DNA from: DSCS01 sp035391585 | GTDB lineage: Bacteria; Macinerneyibacteriota; Macinerneyibacteria; Macinerneyibacteriales; DSCS01 | NCBI GenBank assembly: GCA_964574875.1 | Contig: CAZNOX010000001.1 | Location: 152,982-216,981, forward strand | DNA: 64,000 bases | Direction: 5' to 3' | Part shown: positions 17,299 through 27,016 of the stretch, piece after piece | Position numbering within the stretch: position 1 is the stretch's first letter | Layout: each line of letters starts with the position of its first letter | The notes under the pieces: generated by a model | Told to the model about the DNA's origin: nothing | Database searches by the model: none | The model's input: only the letters and a program-made list of their open reading frames with translations | Program-made: the position numbers and the translations under genes

Positions 17299-17398
17299 GA
17301 AGACTCCTTTCATCCGGAAACAGAGTGTATTCAAGTATAGCAGATCTTCAGCCTGAGCGAAAGGAAAAGCCTGTCATCTCCGGGACTGCTCCGTCTCG

Positions 17399-18475
17399 CT
17401 ATTCCGTATCAAAGACAAACAGAGTGCGAGAGGATCTTTTCTCTGAATCTGGCCACAAAGTCTTCGTGGCTGTCCCGTAATCGACCACAAGAGAGAAGAG
17501 TTTCCCCTCTTCGATATCCACGAGGACGTTATCCCCCTGGATCTCCTGAGGGCCGGATGGCCTGATCTGCCTGACATAAGCCCCTGTCTTCATATCGTAG
17601 ACATCAAAATAGTAGTCCATGACCCGGTAACGCCACTCTTTATCAAAGTCCTGGCCGTTGGGATTGGCCACATAGAGGAAGCGTCCGTCATTGCGCATGG
17701 ACGAGATCAGGTAACACCCCACAGTCCCGTCAGTGATTTCATTGCGGAAATACTCCGGAGAGGGGTATTTTTCAAGCCCTTGTCGTGTAAAAGTCATGAT
17801 CTTTTCGAGCCGCTTGTCATACTTCTCGATACGGTAGGGCTGGCCGTAATATCCCAGGAAGACATCCCCTGTGGCTTGATCCACAGACAGGGTCCCTCCC
17901 GGGAGGACTCCCCCCTCATACCTCTTTTCAAAAGGAAGAGAGAGGACCTCGCCTGTCTCTCTGTCCACACGGGAGAGTTTGAACCGGATGGTCCCGGCAA
18001 AATAAAAGGCCTCATCCGTGACTTCGAACGACCAGGGGTTCCCGATCTCATCGGTGAGGGCAAATTCATCCAGATAGGCCCCCTGAAGATCATAGATGTT
18101 CACCCGGCGCATGAGCAGATCACAAAAATAGATGCGGCTGTCATGGATCCGGATACCCAGATTGTGCATGACTTCCCCGGGGCCCTTTCCCCTGTTCAGT
18201 GTGATGTTCTCTTCCTTTCCTGTGTCGATCTCTTTCACGTGGATGATGTACCGGTCAGGGCGTCTCTCCAGATAGTAGAGCCTTCCCTGAAAGACAGCGG
18301 CAGAATAGAAGAGATTATTGGTGGCCACTTCCGTGGTATCCAGCATCCTTCTGAATGCCACAGTGCGCACTCCCTCCATGGGCCTCTCGTTCTTCTGAAT
18401 CACCTCTCCCTGCGGGGCACATCCCCACACCAGGGAAAGGAGGACAAGGTAAAGACAAGTTACGATCTGTTTCAT
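17399..18475 (-). CDS. 6-bladed beta-propeller lipoprotein (propeller 3)
   Basis: A 358-residue lipoprotein (lipobox VWGC, Cys19) with RGKGPGEV at about 95-102 and a blade repeat RRVNIYDLQGAYLDEF. It is closest to propeller 1: both have GIRIHDS/GVRIQDR followed by a (M)RR(V)N or KRLNMF strand. The start at 18475 follows CGGAGG. It carries the clearest copy of the shared TGAAAC-N16-TGTC element. Confidence 0.85.
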   Translation of the reverse strand: MKQIVTCLYLVLLSLVWGCAPQGEVIQKNERPMEGVRTVAFRRMLDTTEVATNNLFYSAAVFQGRLYYLERRPDRYIIHVKEIDTGKEENITLNRGKGPGEVMHNLGIRIHDSRIYFCDLLMRRVNIYDLQGAYLDEFALTDEIGNPWSFEVTDEAFYFAGTIRFKLSRVDRETGEVLSLPFEKRYEGGVLPGGTLSVDQATGDVFLGYYGQPYRIEKYDKRLEKIMTFTRQGLEKYPSPEYFRNEITDGTVGCYLISSMRNDGRFLYVANPNGQDFDKEWRYRVMDYYFDVYDMKTGAYVRQIRPSGPQEIQGDNVLVDIEEGKLFSLVVDYGTATKTLWPDSEKRSSRTLFVFDTE

Positions 18476-18500
18476 CAGAAAACCTCCGTTTACTTCATAG

Positions 18501-18525
18501 GACACATCTTCAATCCTGAAGTTTC
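18501..18525 (-). promoter_or_regulatory. ECF-sigma-like promoter element, propeller 3
   Basis: On the minus strand CTGAAAC (GAAAC at 18525-18521), 16 bases, TGTCCTATG (TGTC at 18504-18501). The -10 side is identical over nine bases to that of propeller 4. Confidence 0.58.
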
Positions 18526-18614
18526 AGGAGAACCGGGAGACTTTCCTTCGATATCTCCCGCAACGATGTCTTTTGTGCTATACTGTCTCATACGTCAATA
18601 AGAAAGGAGTCAAA

Positions 18615-19457
18615 ATGGAAGATCAACTCGCTGCTCTTGTGGACAATGGGGAAAAGCTCTCCGGGATAGCTTTGGCCTGGGCTCCGAAACTTGCCGGCGC
18701 CCTGCTTGTCCTTGTCCTCGGCCTCTGGATCGTGAAACTCTTTATCAAGGGTTTGAAAAAGATGCTTTCCAAAAGAAAGATCGACCCCTCGCTACTCTCT
18801 TTTATCGCCAGTTTCCTGGGAGCGCTTCTGCGGGTCCTTGTTGTGATCAGCGTCATGGGAATGGCAGGGATCCAGATGACCTCCTTTATCGCTCTTCTGG
18901 GTGCAGCCGGCCTGGCCATGGGCATGGCCCTCTCCGGGACATTACAGAATTTTGCCGGAGGAGTGATCATTCTCATCTTCCGGCCGTTTAATGTGGGGGA
19001 CTATATCCAGGCCCAGGGCCATGCGGGAATCGTCAGGGAGATCACCATCTTTACAACCCACCTCAATACAGTGGACAATAAGGTCATCATCCTTCCCAAC
19101 GGCCCTCTGGCCACCAATGACCTGGTCAATTACACGAAAGAAGAGACCCGCCGCATCGACTGGACCTTCGGAATCGCTTACGGTGATAAACTGGATGATT
19201 TTAAGAGGGCCTTGAACGATTTCATCAAAGAAGACCAACGGATCTTCACTGAGCCGGAACCCTTCATCGGCCTGACAGAACTGGCTGACAGCTCTGTCAA
19301 CCTGACTGTCCGTGTCTGGGCGAAGACAAGTGACTATTGGAATATCTTTTTTGAGATGAATGAAAAAGTCTACACCCGGTTTGCCGATTACGGCCTGCAT
19401 ATCCCCTTCCCCCAGATGGATATTCATCTCCATCAGGCGCAAGAGGACCGGAAATAA
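18615..19457 (+). CDS. mscS: MscS-family small-conductance mechanosensitive channel
   Basis: A 280-residue inner-membrane channel. Three N-terminal helices are present (about 20-45, 60-85, 90-130); the third is the Gly/Ala-rich pore helix (LGAAGLAMGMALSGTLQNFAGG), followed by the beta domain containing RPFNVGDYI and the HLNTVDNKVIILPNG loop, then the C-terminal cage. Length and order match E. coli MscS. It releases osmolytes on hypo-osmotic shock. The start follows AAAGGAG. An extended -10 (TGCTATACT, about 18576-18584) may be its promoter, without a good -35. Confidence 0.92.
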   Translation: MEDQLAALVDNGEKLSGIALAWAPKLAGALLVLVLGLWIVKLFIKGLKKMLSKRKIDPSLLSFIASFLGALLRVLVVISVMGMAGIQMTSFIALLGAAGLAMGMALSGTLQNFAGGVIILIFRPFNVGDYIQAQGHAGIVREITIFTTHLNTVDNKVIILPNGPLATNDLVNYTKEETRRIDWTFGIAYGDKLDDFKRALNDFIKEDQRIFTEPEPFIGLTELADSSVNLTVRVWAKTSDYWNIFFEMNEKVYTRFADYGLHIPFPQMDIHLHQAQEDRK

Positions 19458-19480
19458 AAAGGGGCGCCTTCAGGCGCCCC
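19456..19480. terminator. Intrinsic terminator between mscS and the tricorn-type gene
   Basis: A perfect stem GGGGCGCC-TTCA-GGCGCCCC (19461-19480) with AAAAA on the left (19456-19460), giving stem plus T5 for the minus-strand protease gene. Confidence 0.82.
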
Positions 19481-19489
19481 CTCTTATCC

Positions 19490-22400
19490 TTAATTCTCCT
19501 GACTGTCCAGCTCTTTCAACAGTTCTTTCACCGCTGCTTCAAGCTGCTGGTCACGGCCCCGGGAGATCACTTCGTAATCGGTATCAACCCTGATATCAGG
19601 TTCAAGCTGCTGATTTTCCAGGTAGTTTCCGTTTAAGTCCCTGCCTCCGATCTCCGGGATCCCGAAATTGATCGCCGGATTCTGAAGCCGTTCCCACCAG
19701 ACAGATGTCATGGTTCCGGGAACAGGCATCCCCACAAGCTTTCCAAGCCCCAGTGTCTTGTAGGCATAAGGAAACCCATGAGCATCGGAATAGTTTCCTT
19801 CACTCATGATGACAATACTTTTTTTGAACCAGTATCGTGAAGTATCATAACCGTAATCCTGGCCCCGAGGTGTCCAGTGGATATACTTTTTGCCGTTGAG
19901 AAGCATCACCAGCTCCTGGGTCAGGTTTCCCCCGCCATTGAACCGGGTATCCACGATGATACCTTCTGTATGGGCATAGCGTCCGAACATATCATTATAG
20001 ACAAGGTTATAGCTTGTGGAATTCATGGACGGGACATGGACATACCCCAGTCTGCCTTCAGAAAGAGTCTCCACGGTCCGCCGGTTCTTTTCAACCCACC
20101 GGTTGTAGACGGCCCAGTAATCCGAGTTTTCCGCCTTGATAAAGAGCTCCTCGTCACCGGAAAAGATCCCGGGCCTGTTCACGGTCACTTTGACAAATGT
20201 CCCTTCTTTATGGTTCAACGCGGCAAAATAATCCCTGAGGGAGTGCACAGGTTGTCCGTCGATCTCTTTGATCACAGTCCCTTCCGGAATAGTGGCTCCG
20301 GATTTGAAAAAGGGCCCGTCCGGGATGACCTCTTTGATGATGATCCCGTCTTTGTTTTCATCATCAAAACCGAAAAAGATCCCCAGTGTGGCGACATTGT
20401 CGTTCTCCCGGGATGAGAGCCGGGCATAAGCGCCTGTGTGGGATGCGTTCAACTCCCCGAGCATCTCACTGGCCAGCTCGGCAAAATCAAAGTCATTATT
20501 GATAGAGGGCAAAAAGGGCTCATACTCCCTTTTATACATCTCCCAGTCCACACCGTTCATACCGGGGTCGAAGAACTTCTCCTTCACCTGGCGCCAGATA
20601 TGTTCGAAGAAATAGGCTCTCTCTTCCCGGGGTCTCAGAAACTGCTCCGCCTCGAAAGCCACTGATTGTTTTTCACGGGTCATCACATTATAGGAGAGGA
20701 TCGCTCCCTTGGTAAGGACCCATATGGTATCCCGTTTTCCATTGACCGCATAAAGCCTGGTGTCCTCGGGAAATGTCGCGATCTGGGTGTATTCATTCTG
20801 CCTGAGGCTGACCTTCCACAACTCGGTCTTATCCGTATGCCCGGAGAGGTAATAGAGGCTGTCCCCGTCTTCAGAGAGAAAGGTCCCGGCCAGCTGAGCA
20901 GGAAAACGGGTGAGTTTCAGCGTCCGCTTTTCCAGGTTGTTCCAGTCGATTTCAATCTTTTCGGTCTTTTTTTCTCCGTCTTTTTTCTTCTTTTCCTTGT
21001 CATCCTCCGGTTTCTCCTCTTCCTGACCGAGACGGAGATATTCCTGATACTCTTCGCTGTTCAACGTGGCTTTAAGATAAGCGTCCCGGTTCATGAAGAG
21101 AGCATAGACATTATACTCTTCAAACCATCCGCCGAAACGCCGGGTCCCGTATTTCCCCGTATTGTAGATGATCGCCTGCCCCTTCATCTCCCAGCTGGCG
21201 CCCCAGTTGTAATATCCGCTGTCGGTGAGGTTGAAGACAGGGCCCTTCCCCTGAGCATCCCTCATCCCGATATCATTTGTATTCTTCCCTTTATTAAGCA
21301 TGTCAAAGATCAGCCATCGGCTGTCGGGAGACCAGCTGAAAAAAATATCTCCGTCGATATAAGAGTAGTTCCGGTCCCGCTCAAGGATGGTCGTTGCCTT
21401 TTTGGAATCAATATCCATGACCTTCAGGGTCTGGCGGTCTTCAAGATAGGCGATTTTTTTCCCGTCAGGAGAGAAAAGAGGCTGAAACTCCTCTTGCGGG
21501 CCTGCAGCCAGGGGAATCTCCTCAAGAGCTGTTGAATAGGCCAATGACTTTTCTTTTTTATCAGTCAACCGTGTCATGTAGATGTCCCAGCTTCCGTTCC
21601 GTTCAGAGGCATAGACCACGGCGCGCCCGTCAGGGCTGAATCCCACCGAGCGTTCCTGTTCCGGTGTATCTGTGATCCGGATGGTCTTTTTAAATTTCGC
21701 CGAGGTCACAAAGACATCTCCCCGGACAACGAAAACGACATCTGATTCATCAGGGGAGACATCAAACTCGGTGACCCCTCCTGTATGGACGATACGGTCC
21801 ACAGCGTAGTGTTTGGGCTCATTGATGATCTCCACATCCACTTTCCGGCTCTTCCCGCCGTTCAGGAGGTAGATATCCCCGTGATATCCGTAGCAGAGGG
21901 TGTTGTCGTCTGATATGGTCAGGAAGCGGACAGGATGGCGGTCATGAAAGGTCACCTGTGTGACTTGAGTGGGATCATCCAGAGAAAATGACGCCACGTT
22001 GAAATCGCCGAACTGTTCCGTGAGGTAATAGACCCTCCTCCCGGTATTGTCCAGAACAGGATTACGGTCTTCTCCCTTGAAGCTCGTCAGCATGGTATGG
22101 GTCTTGTTTTGAATGTCATACATCCTGATATTTCTGGCCACAGAGGATGTGTGATGCTTTCTCCAGGCATTCTCGCCCCCTTTGAGGTCCTGATAGAGGA
22201 GAAAATCTCCATTCTTCGAGATGACCACTTCTTCAGCCGGTGTTGTCAGGACCTGCCGGACCCGGCTGTCACTGATGGCCACACGGTAAAGCTCATCCAG
22301 GTAATAGGCTGGATAGAGGCGGTTTTCAGGGGCATCCTGGATGTGAGCGCTGAAGAGGATCTCTTTCCCGTCCGGTGTAAATGTGTAGGGAATCTCAGAG

Positions 22401-22720
22401 CCCGGAAAATTCGTGATGCGCCGGGCTTCTCCCCCGGTAAAGGGAACAGTATAGAGGTCGAACTGCCCGTAACGGAATGAGGCAAAAGCAATGGTCTTTC
22501 CGTCAGGGGACCAGACCGGCCTGAAGTCGTAAGCCTCGTTCACGGTGAGCTGACGGGCCCGTCCGCCTCCGGATGAAACGATATAAATATCATCCTGATA
22601 GGAGAAGGCGATCCATTTTCCGTCTGGAGAGAGAGAAGGATAACGCTTCCATTGGCTCTCCCGGGCCGGGAGAAGGGTGAACGACGACAAGACGATGAGC
22701 GCTAATAAGATCTTTTTCAT
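19490..22720 (-). CDS. Exported tricorn-type protease (TolB-like propeller, PDZ, S41)
   Basis: A 1076-residue protein with a signal peptide (about 1-19). The first two thirds hold WD40/TolB-like PSLSPDGKWIAFS and PVWSPDGKTIAFAS blades forming one or two propellers. A Lys/Glu-rich stretch near 575-600 interrupts the second. A tricorn core helical region, a PDZ segment (around IPEGTVIKEIDGQPV) and an S41 domain follow, with the likely nucleophile Ser978 in EGNYSDAHGFP and an oxyanion-type DTRFNGGG. By family it degrades peptides, here in the periplasm. The start follows GAGGAG. Its upstream region carries a CAAC-N16-CGTA element. Confidence 0.9.
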   Translation of the reverse strand: MKKILLALIVLSSFTLLPARESQWKRYPSLSPDGKWIAFSYQDDIYIVSSGGGRARQLTVNEAYDFRPVWSPDGKTIAFASFRYGQFDLYTVPFTGGEARRITNFPGSEIPYTFTPDGKEILFSAHIQDAPENRLYPAYYLDELYRVAISDSRVRQVLTTPAEEVVISKNGDFLLYQDLKGGENAWRKHHTSSVARNIRMYDIQNKTHTMLTSFKGEDRNPVLDNTGRRVYYLTEQFGDFNVASFSLDDPTQVTQVTFHDRHPVRFLTISDDNTLCYGYHGDIYLLNGGKSRKVDVEIINEPKHYAVDRIVHTGGVTEFDVSPDESDVVFVVRGDVFVTSAKFKKTIRITDTPEQERSVGFSPDGRAVVYASERNGSWDIYMTRLTDKKEKSLAYSTALEEIPLAAGPQEEFQPLFSPDGKKIAYLEDRQTLKVMDIDSKKATTILERDRNYSYIDGDIFFSWSPDSRWLIFDMLNKGKNTNDIGMRDAQGKGPVFNLTDSGYYNWGASWEMKGQAIIYNTGKYGTRRFGGWFEEYNVYALFMNRDAYLKATLNSEEYQEYLRLGQEEEKPEDDKEKKKKDGEKKTEKIEIDWNNLEKRTLKLTRFPAQLAGTFLSEDGDSLYYLSGHTDKTELWKVSLRQNEYTQIATFPEDTRLYAVNGKRDTIWVLTKGAILSYNVMTREKQSVAFEAEQFLRPREERAYFFEHIWRQVKEKFFDPGMNGVDWEMYKREYEPFLPSINNDFDFAELASEMLGELNASHTGAYARLSSRENDNVATLGIFFGFDDENKDGIIIKEVIPDGPFFKSGATIPEGTVIKEIDGQPVHSLRDYFAALNHKEGTFVKVTVNRPGIFSGDEELFIKAENSDYWAVYNRWVEKNRRTVETLSEGRLGYVHVPSMNSTSYNLVYNDMFGRYAHTEGIIVDTRFNGGGNLTQELVMLLNGKKYIHWTPRGQDYGYDTSRYWFKKSIVIMSEGNYSDAHGFPYAYKTLGLGKLVGMPVPGTMTSVWWERLQNPAINFGIPEIGGRDLNGNYLENQQLEPDIRVDTDYEVISRGRDQQLEAAVKELLKELDSQEN

Positions 22721-22749
22721 AAGGACTCCTCAGATTCTTTATACGTGTA

Positions 22750-22773
22750 TACGGATATGATACCTGTTTGTTG
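22750..22773 (-). promoter_or_regulatory. ECF-sigma-like element upstream of the tricorn-type gene
   Basis: On the minus strand CAAC (22773-22770), 16 bases, CGTA (22753-22750), in the sequence context ATCCGTATA shared with the M16C gene (TCCGTATA also with the M16B gene). Confidence 0.45.
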
Positions 22774-22863
22774 AGTCATTGAAAGATTTTTTTTCGGTTC
22801 CCTTAATTATTCTCCGGCCCCCGTCCTTTTCTTCCCCTCACACGAGTCAATCTCCGCAGACCA

Positions 22864-22894
22864 CCCTCGGGAGAAGGGAGGGACAACCCGAGGG
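22864..22894. repeat. Inverted repeat in the 195-bp gap between protease and fusion gene
   Basis: CCCTCGGG (22864-22871) and CCCGAGGG (22887-22894) flank a 15-base loop. There is no T run on the minus strand after it, so it is a weak terminator candidate for the 22916 gene. The rest of the gap holds the promoter region of the tricorn-type gene. Confidence 0.4.
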
Positions 22895-22915
22895 CCGGAC
22901 AGATTTTTCTCTTTC

Positions 22916-25042
22916 CTAATCTTTAAGCATCAGGTCGATCCTTCGGATCTCACTTCGGATCAGGTTCGCTTCCCCCCAGTTCCCCGTTCCGGTGAGGAGG
23001 AGTGTCAGGGCTTTTTTTCTCAGGAGAAGAGCCTCTCTGTTGACGCTGTCCTCAGTGAGGATCAACTGGGTGATCAAGAGTGCCGAGGCTGTGTTGCCTT
23101 CACTGAGAAGGGCTTCTCCCCTCTTGAGGAGCCTTTTGGGAGGACAGATCTCCCTGATATCCCGGTAGACGGTTTCCAGGGGGATATCCAGAAGCGAAAG
23201 GGGGTCTTCATCGTACCATCCGGCATAGTTGTAATAGAGAGCGCGGACAGCCCACGAGACTTTCCCGAACACTTCGGGCAGCTGCAGGTTTGCCGGAAGC
23301 TTGACCTCTTGAATGAGTGCGGCGAGGGCTTTCCCGTCGTTTAATCCGGTAATCACAGCTTCATTGACAAAATCCACGGCGTCCCGATACCGGGTCAGGC
23401 TCTCGCGGATGGGTTCATTCCCGTGAAGGGGGCCTCCGTGTCCCGGAATCATGAGATCCGGATTCAGGGAAAGAATGCGGTCCAGGGCTGCAATATAATC
23501 ATCAGCATAACGCGGGGTCGAGCCTCTGGGTGTCCCCAGCATGGGGAAGGAGCCAGAAAAACAGTCTCCTGACAGGACAACTTTTTTCTGAGGAAACCAG
23601 ACCAGGGAGGCCTCCTCAGTCTCTGCGGGGGCATGGAAAAGAGCCACTTCGATACCGTCGATGGTGCCTTTCCACTCGTCTGTAAAGGTCACTGTAGGGG
23701 CCAGGGGGGTTGTGATCTTCTGCGGCATCCATTGCCCCCCTGTAAAGGCCCTGTTCCTCCGGACATAGAACGACTCGAAACGGAAAGGATACTCATAGGT
23801 CTTTTTCCATTCTCTCTGAATGATCACCGGAACCCCGGACTGGACTGGCCAGAGTGAGAGTCCGTTATAATGATCCTGATGGGCATGGGTGAAGAGGATG
23901 GCCTGAAGCGGCCTCTCCCGGAATTTGAGTGCAAGCCACGACGCATCATGTCCTGTGGAGGAGGGGTCCACAAGGATATACCCGTTGTCACTCTCCACAA
24001 CGACCGTGTTACAGTCCCCTTCTTCCCGATAGACACCGGGAGCCTCCTGCAGAAGGCTGCAGACTGTATCAATGATCCATTCGCGGGTCGACTCGTCCAG
24101 GGGAAGAAGATCCAGGATTCCGGGATTTCCTGAGTTCTGAAGGTCATATCCCACCAGGGCGGCCTCTTCCATCTTTTCGACTTTTTTCCGAGAAGGCATC
24201 CTCTCATGAAGATGAGCGGGATAAAATGTTTTTTCAGGAATCCAGTCCATCTCGTCGTCAGGGATCCTGGCCGCGATCACCGCACTCAGTGCAGCCTGAT
24301 GCAAAAAGATCATATGAAGCTGATCCTGAACATAGCGTTCCCGGTAGTCCTGGTCGGTCAACCGTTTGACAAAGACCTCTTTCCAGGTTTGAAAGAGGCC
24401 GTCCTCCGGACGGACAGCCATGATCTCGCAGTTGATGTAAAAGCGGGCCTTTTTCTCCTCCACGTAAGCTGTGATAACCGGAACATCCCGGAAAGAGACT
24501 CCGGCATCATCATAGAGTGTCTGCCAGAATCCGTCAGGCTCCGTATCCGGAGACTCCCCCACCGTATTCAGAAGCATCACAGGCTGCAGTTTCACTCGTT
24601 TCCCTTCCCGGGGAAGGAAGGGTTCAAGGGAGTGAAAAGCAAGCATCTCTGTATCAGAATAGATCAGTGTCTCATATTCGTCGGCAAGAAGCGCTTCTGC
24701 GGTGGCACAGGCATGCACTTTTCTCGAAAAGGGAAAACCGCGCAGTTCAGGAGCGATATCGATGGGATGACACGTGACCCCGGGAAGGGCCAGTGACCGC
24801 GTATCCAGGCCGGCCCGTTCATCCACCATCACATGGATGGGAATATCGTTCATCTCCCGGGCGTATGTCCGGATACTTCGGATAAAGAGAGCCGCATTTT
24901 TGATTGTTAACGGGTGGGTGACATAAAGGACCAGGGCCTTTTCTTTTTTTTCTTTCATGGAGTTCTCCTTACGTGCATAGAGGGACGGGACAATCAGGAC
25001 GGCAAGGACACACAGAACAGTGATCATCTTTTTTATTTTCAT
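22916..25042 (-). CDS. Exported fusion of a GT8-like domain and an alkylsulfatase-type metallo-beta-lactamase domain
   Basis: A 708-residue protein with a signal peptide (about 1-23). Residues 35-290 resemble a GT-A glycosyltransferase of the GT8 type: an initial beta-strand ALVLYVTHP, LIYSDTEML (127-134) in the place of the metal-binding DxD (here D130-T-E132), and FYINCEIMAVRP (201-212) like the usual FNxGxM strand. Residues 320-620 are a metallo-beta-lactamase fold with HAHQDH (386-391), GD at 492-493 and GHGG (534-537). The segment HAPAETEEA and the downstream WAVRALYYNYAGWYDEDP resemble the alkylsulfatase catalytic and dimerisation regions. A helical C-terminus follows. The start at 25042 is set by GGGAGG. 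Substrates are unknown. Confidence 0.75.
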   Translation of the reverse strand: MKIKKMITVLCVLAVLIVPSLYARKENSMKEKKEKALVLYVTHPLTIKNAALFIRSIRTYAREMNDIPIHVMVDERAGLDTRSLALPGVTCHPIDIAPELRGFPFSRKVHACATAEALLADEYETLIYSDTEMLAFHSLEPFLPREGKRVKLQPVMLLNTVGESPDTEPDGFWQTLYDDAGVSFRDVPVITAYVEEKKARFYINCEIMAVRPEDGLFQTWKEVFVKRLTDQDYRERYVQDQLHMIFLHQAALSAVIAARIPDDEMDWIPEKTFYPAHLHERMPSRKKVEKMEEAALVGYDLQNSGNPGILDLLPLDESTREWIIDTVCSLLQEAPGVYREEGDCNTVVVESDNGYILVDPSSTGHDASWLALKFRERPLQAILFTHAHQDHYNGLSLWPVQSGVPVIIQREWKKTYEYPFRFESFYVRRNRAFTGGQWMPQKITTPLAPTVTFTDEWKGTIDGIEVALFHAPAETEEASLVWFPQKKVVLSGDCFSGSFPMLGTPRGSTPRYADDYIAALDRILSLNPDLMIPGHGGPLHGNEPIRESLTRYRDAVDFVNEAVITGLNDGKALAALIQEVKLPANLQLPEVFGKVSWAVRALYYNYAGWYDEDPLSLLDIPLETVYRDIREICPPKRLLKRGEALLSEGNTASALLITQLILTEDSVNREALLLRKKALTLLLTGTGNWGEANLIRSEIRRIDLMLKD

Positions 25043-25221
25043 CATAACCTCCCATAACATGGAGTCTACTCTTTTTTTTGCATTATTGCAATATATAATT
25101 TACATTTTGTCTCTCTTTGTTTTATACATCTGTATTTTGATTATTATAATAGCTGATTCATTCCTTCGCCATCCCCTTGGAGAGAGGCGATGACTGGACA
25201 GAACGCCGTGCTCCCCCTTGT
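25043..25221. other. AT-rich intergenic region with small palindrome
   Basis: 179 bp, much richer in A+T than the neighbouring genes. It contains the perfect palindrome TTGCA-TTAT-TGCAA at about 25078-25091 and, on the minus strand, a possible TTATAA-N17-TATAAA promoter. No gene is visible. Confidence 0.4.
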
Positions 25222-26907
25222 CTAAGGCTCCACGACCACCATCCAGGATGAGGAGAAGGTCTCGGTATCGAACGTCCCGTGAAGGGTCTTTTGGGCGCTG
25301 CCTTTGAGAAGGGTCCGGCCGTCTCCCTCTTTTACGGCCACAGCCTCCTGATAAGTCTCACTTCCGAAATCCTGGCTCACTTCAAAAGAATCCTCCTCTT
25401 CAAAAGAACGGTCGATCTCTCTTTGTTGAGACCCGGAATGCTGTGTCCCTTTGACCGTGTGCATGACTGTCCCCTGAAGGGTAAACTGTGGAAAAGTCGC
25501 CGTGATGATCATGCCCGTTTCCGGATCCACATCCAGGACAAGCATGGCCCCGCTTTTCTGGATCTCCAGGCCGGAATAGACACCGCGTGTTTCAGAAACC
25601 GTGACCGTATGGACACCTGATATATCCTCATCACTTGTCCCGTGGCCTGTCAACGAGGCATTTATAAGAGAAACATCCTTGACAGGATACCGGTAGCGGG
25701 TGACTTTGATCTTTCCTGATCCGGGGTCAAAGGAGACTGATTCGCGCGGTGTCTTCTCAAGGTTCAGCAGGATCTTCGCTTCTCTTTTTTCCGACCACGT
25801 CTTGTCCACTTGGTGACGGGGCCCTTGGTCCCTCTTTTCCGCTCTCTTTTTTTCGTACGTTATCGAGAGGGTGGCATAGACCCCGGGTCGTTTATACGGG
25901 ATCTTCTCTTCTGCAATCACCTTTCGGGAGATCTCCGTCTTTTGCAGGGGCCGATAAGCAGGATCCCGTATGGTATGGCAATGGTAGACCTGCACTGTCT
26001 CTTCTCCTTCAAGGGAGGTATCAGGAGCTCTGTACTCCACAGTCACTTCTCCGCTGCCCACAAGAAAGACCGCCGCTTTTCCCCGGGGCAATCCTTCCGG
26101 TACAACTCCGTTGAGGATCTCGCCCTCCTTGACAAAGACGGCGATCCGGCAGAACTCCCGTGATGTGCGCCCCCGGGCATCCTGAAAACCATTCACCGTG
26201 ATCGTCATTGTCGTGTTATAAGCCACAGCCTCTTTTTCTCCCCGGATGCGGCATGATACCGGCATCTTTTCAAAATCATCGGTCATATCGGTGAGAGGCA
26301 AATCGCTTTTGAGAAGAGCATCACGGTTTTCAAACATCTGTGCGGCTAATGAGCCATAGGTATGAAGGGAAGAGTGGCCTGTCCACTCCCGGACAAGCTC
26401 TTGTTCTCCTCCCTTATCGTAGTAGAGGCGGAGTCGAAGTGTGGAAGGATAGTGTTGCGCCCCGTCGATAAGATCCACATTGGGGATCCTTGCGCAATCA
26501 TAGATCCCTTCAAAAAAGTAGTCGCTCCCGCTCTTTTGGACAAAGGAGACCCGGGATGAGCTGAAGAGGCCGGCCAGTGAAGAGGCAAGAACCGACCGGA
26601 GTTCTTCGTCGCTGTGCCAGTCAAACTCATAGCCCCAATCAGGTTTCAGATCAGCACACGCTGAAAGAGCTTCCTCGTAACGGGCGCGGTTCTCATCATC
26701 GACGAACCACTCTTCTCCGTGGCTGAACCCCATGGCATCATTGAGACATTGTGAATAGGCGTTCTGTCTTGCATCAAAATCATCGGGGTAAGCCTTGTTT
26801 TCACACTCCCCCACACGGAAAAGACGTCTGCATTCGGGACACCCGTCTCCAAACAACGGGAAAAATCCTGCAAAAAGAAGGACAACCAGAAAAACGATCT
26901 TCCTCAT
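25222..26907 (-). CDS. Large exported protein of unknown function, 561 aa
   Basis: Not recognised. A signal peptide (about 1-20, cleavage near FGDG) is followed by a Cys-containing N-terminal region (CPECRRLFRVGEC, then two more Cys before residue 90), an alpha-helical region to about 200 and a long beta-rich region. Short repeated strands such as TMTITVNGF and GEVTVEYRAPD suggest Ig-like or bacterial adhesion-type sandwiches in the middle. The CPEC start could form disulfides or bind metal. The start follows GGAGG, and a strong sigma70 promoter lies 57 bases upstream. Confidence 0.75.
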   Translation of the reverse strand: MRKIVFLVVLLFAGFFPLFGDGCPECRRLFRVGECENKAYPDDFDARQNAYSQCLNDAMGFSHGEEWFVDDENRARYEEALSACADLKPDWGYEFDWHSDEELRSVLASSLAGLFSSSRVSFVQKSGSDYFFEGIYDCARIPNVDLIDGAQHYPSTLRLRLYYDKGGEQELVREWTGHSSLHTYGSLAAQMFENRDALLKSDLPLTDMTDDFEKMPVSCRIRGEKEAVAYNTTMTITVNGFQDARGRTSREFCRIAVFVKEGEILNGVVPEGLPRGKAAVFLVGSGEVTVEYRAPDTSLEGEETVQVYHCHTIRDPAYRPLQKTEISRKVIAEEKIPYKRPGVYATLSITYEKKRAEKRDQGPRHQVDKTWSEKREAKILLNLEKTPRESVSFDPGSGKIKVTRYRYPVKDVSLINASLTGHGTSDEDISGVHTVTVSETRGVYSGLEIQKSGAMLVLDVDPETGMIITATFPQFTLQGTVMHTVKGTQHSGSQQREIDRSFEEEDSFEVSQDFGSETYQEAVAVKEGDGRTLLKGSAQKTLHGTFDTETFSSSWMVVVEP

Positions 26908-26964
26908 CTCTCCTCCCTCCCTGAATCCCTGCCGGACTGCGTTTTTGATATGAGCTGATCTTAT

Positions 26965-26993
26965 AGTATAAAGGGCCTGATCCTGTTTATCAA
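26965..26993 (-). promoter_or_regulatory. Sigma70-type promoter for the 26907 gene
   Basis: On the minus strand TTGATA (26993-26988), 17 bases, TATACT (26970-26965). Confidence 0.68.
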
Positions 26994-27016
26994 GGTTATC
27001 GATGAAGAGATCGGGA

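Noticed and set aside
20666..21535. 289-codon frame opposite the tricorn-type gene
   Set aside because: Antisense shadow; hydrophobicity arises from reverse-complemented codons of a well-supported gene.
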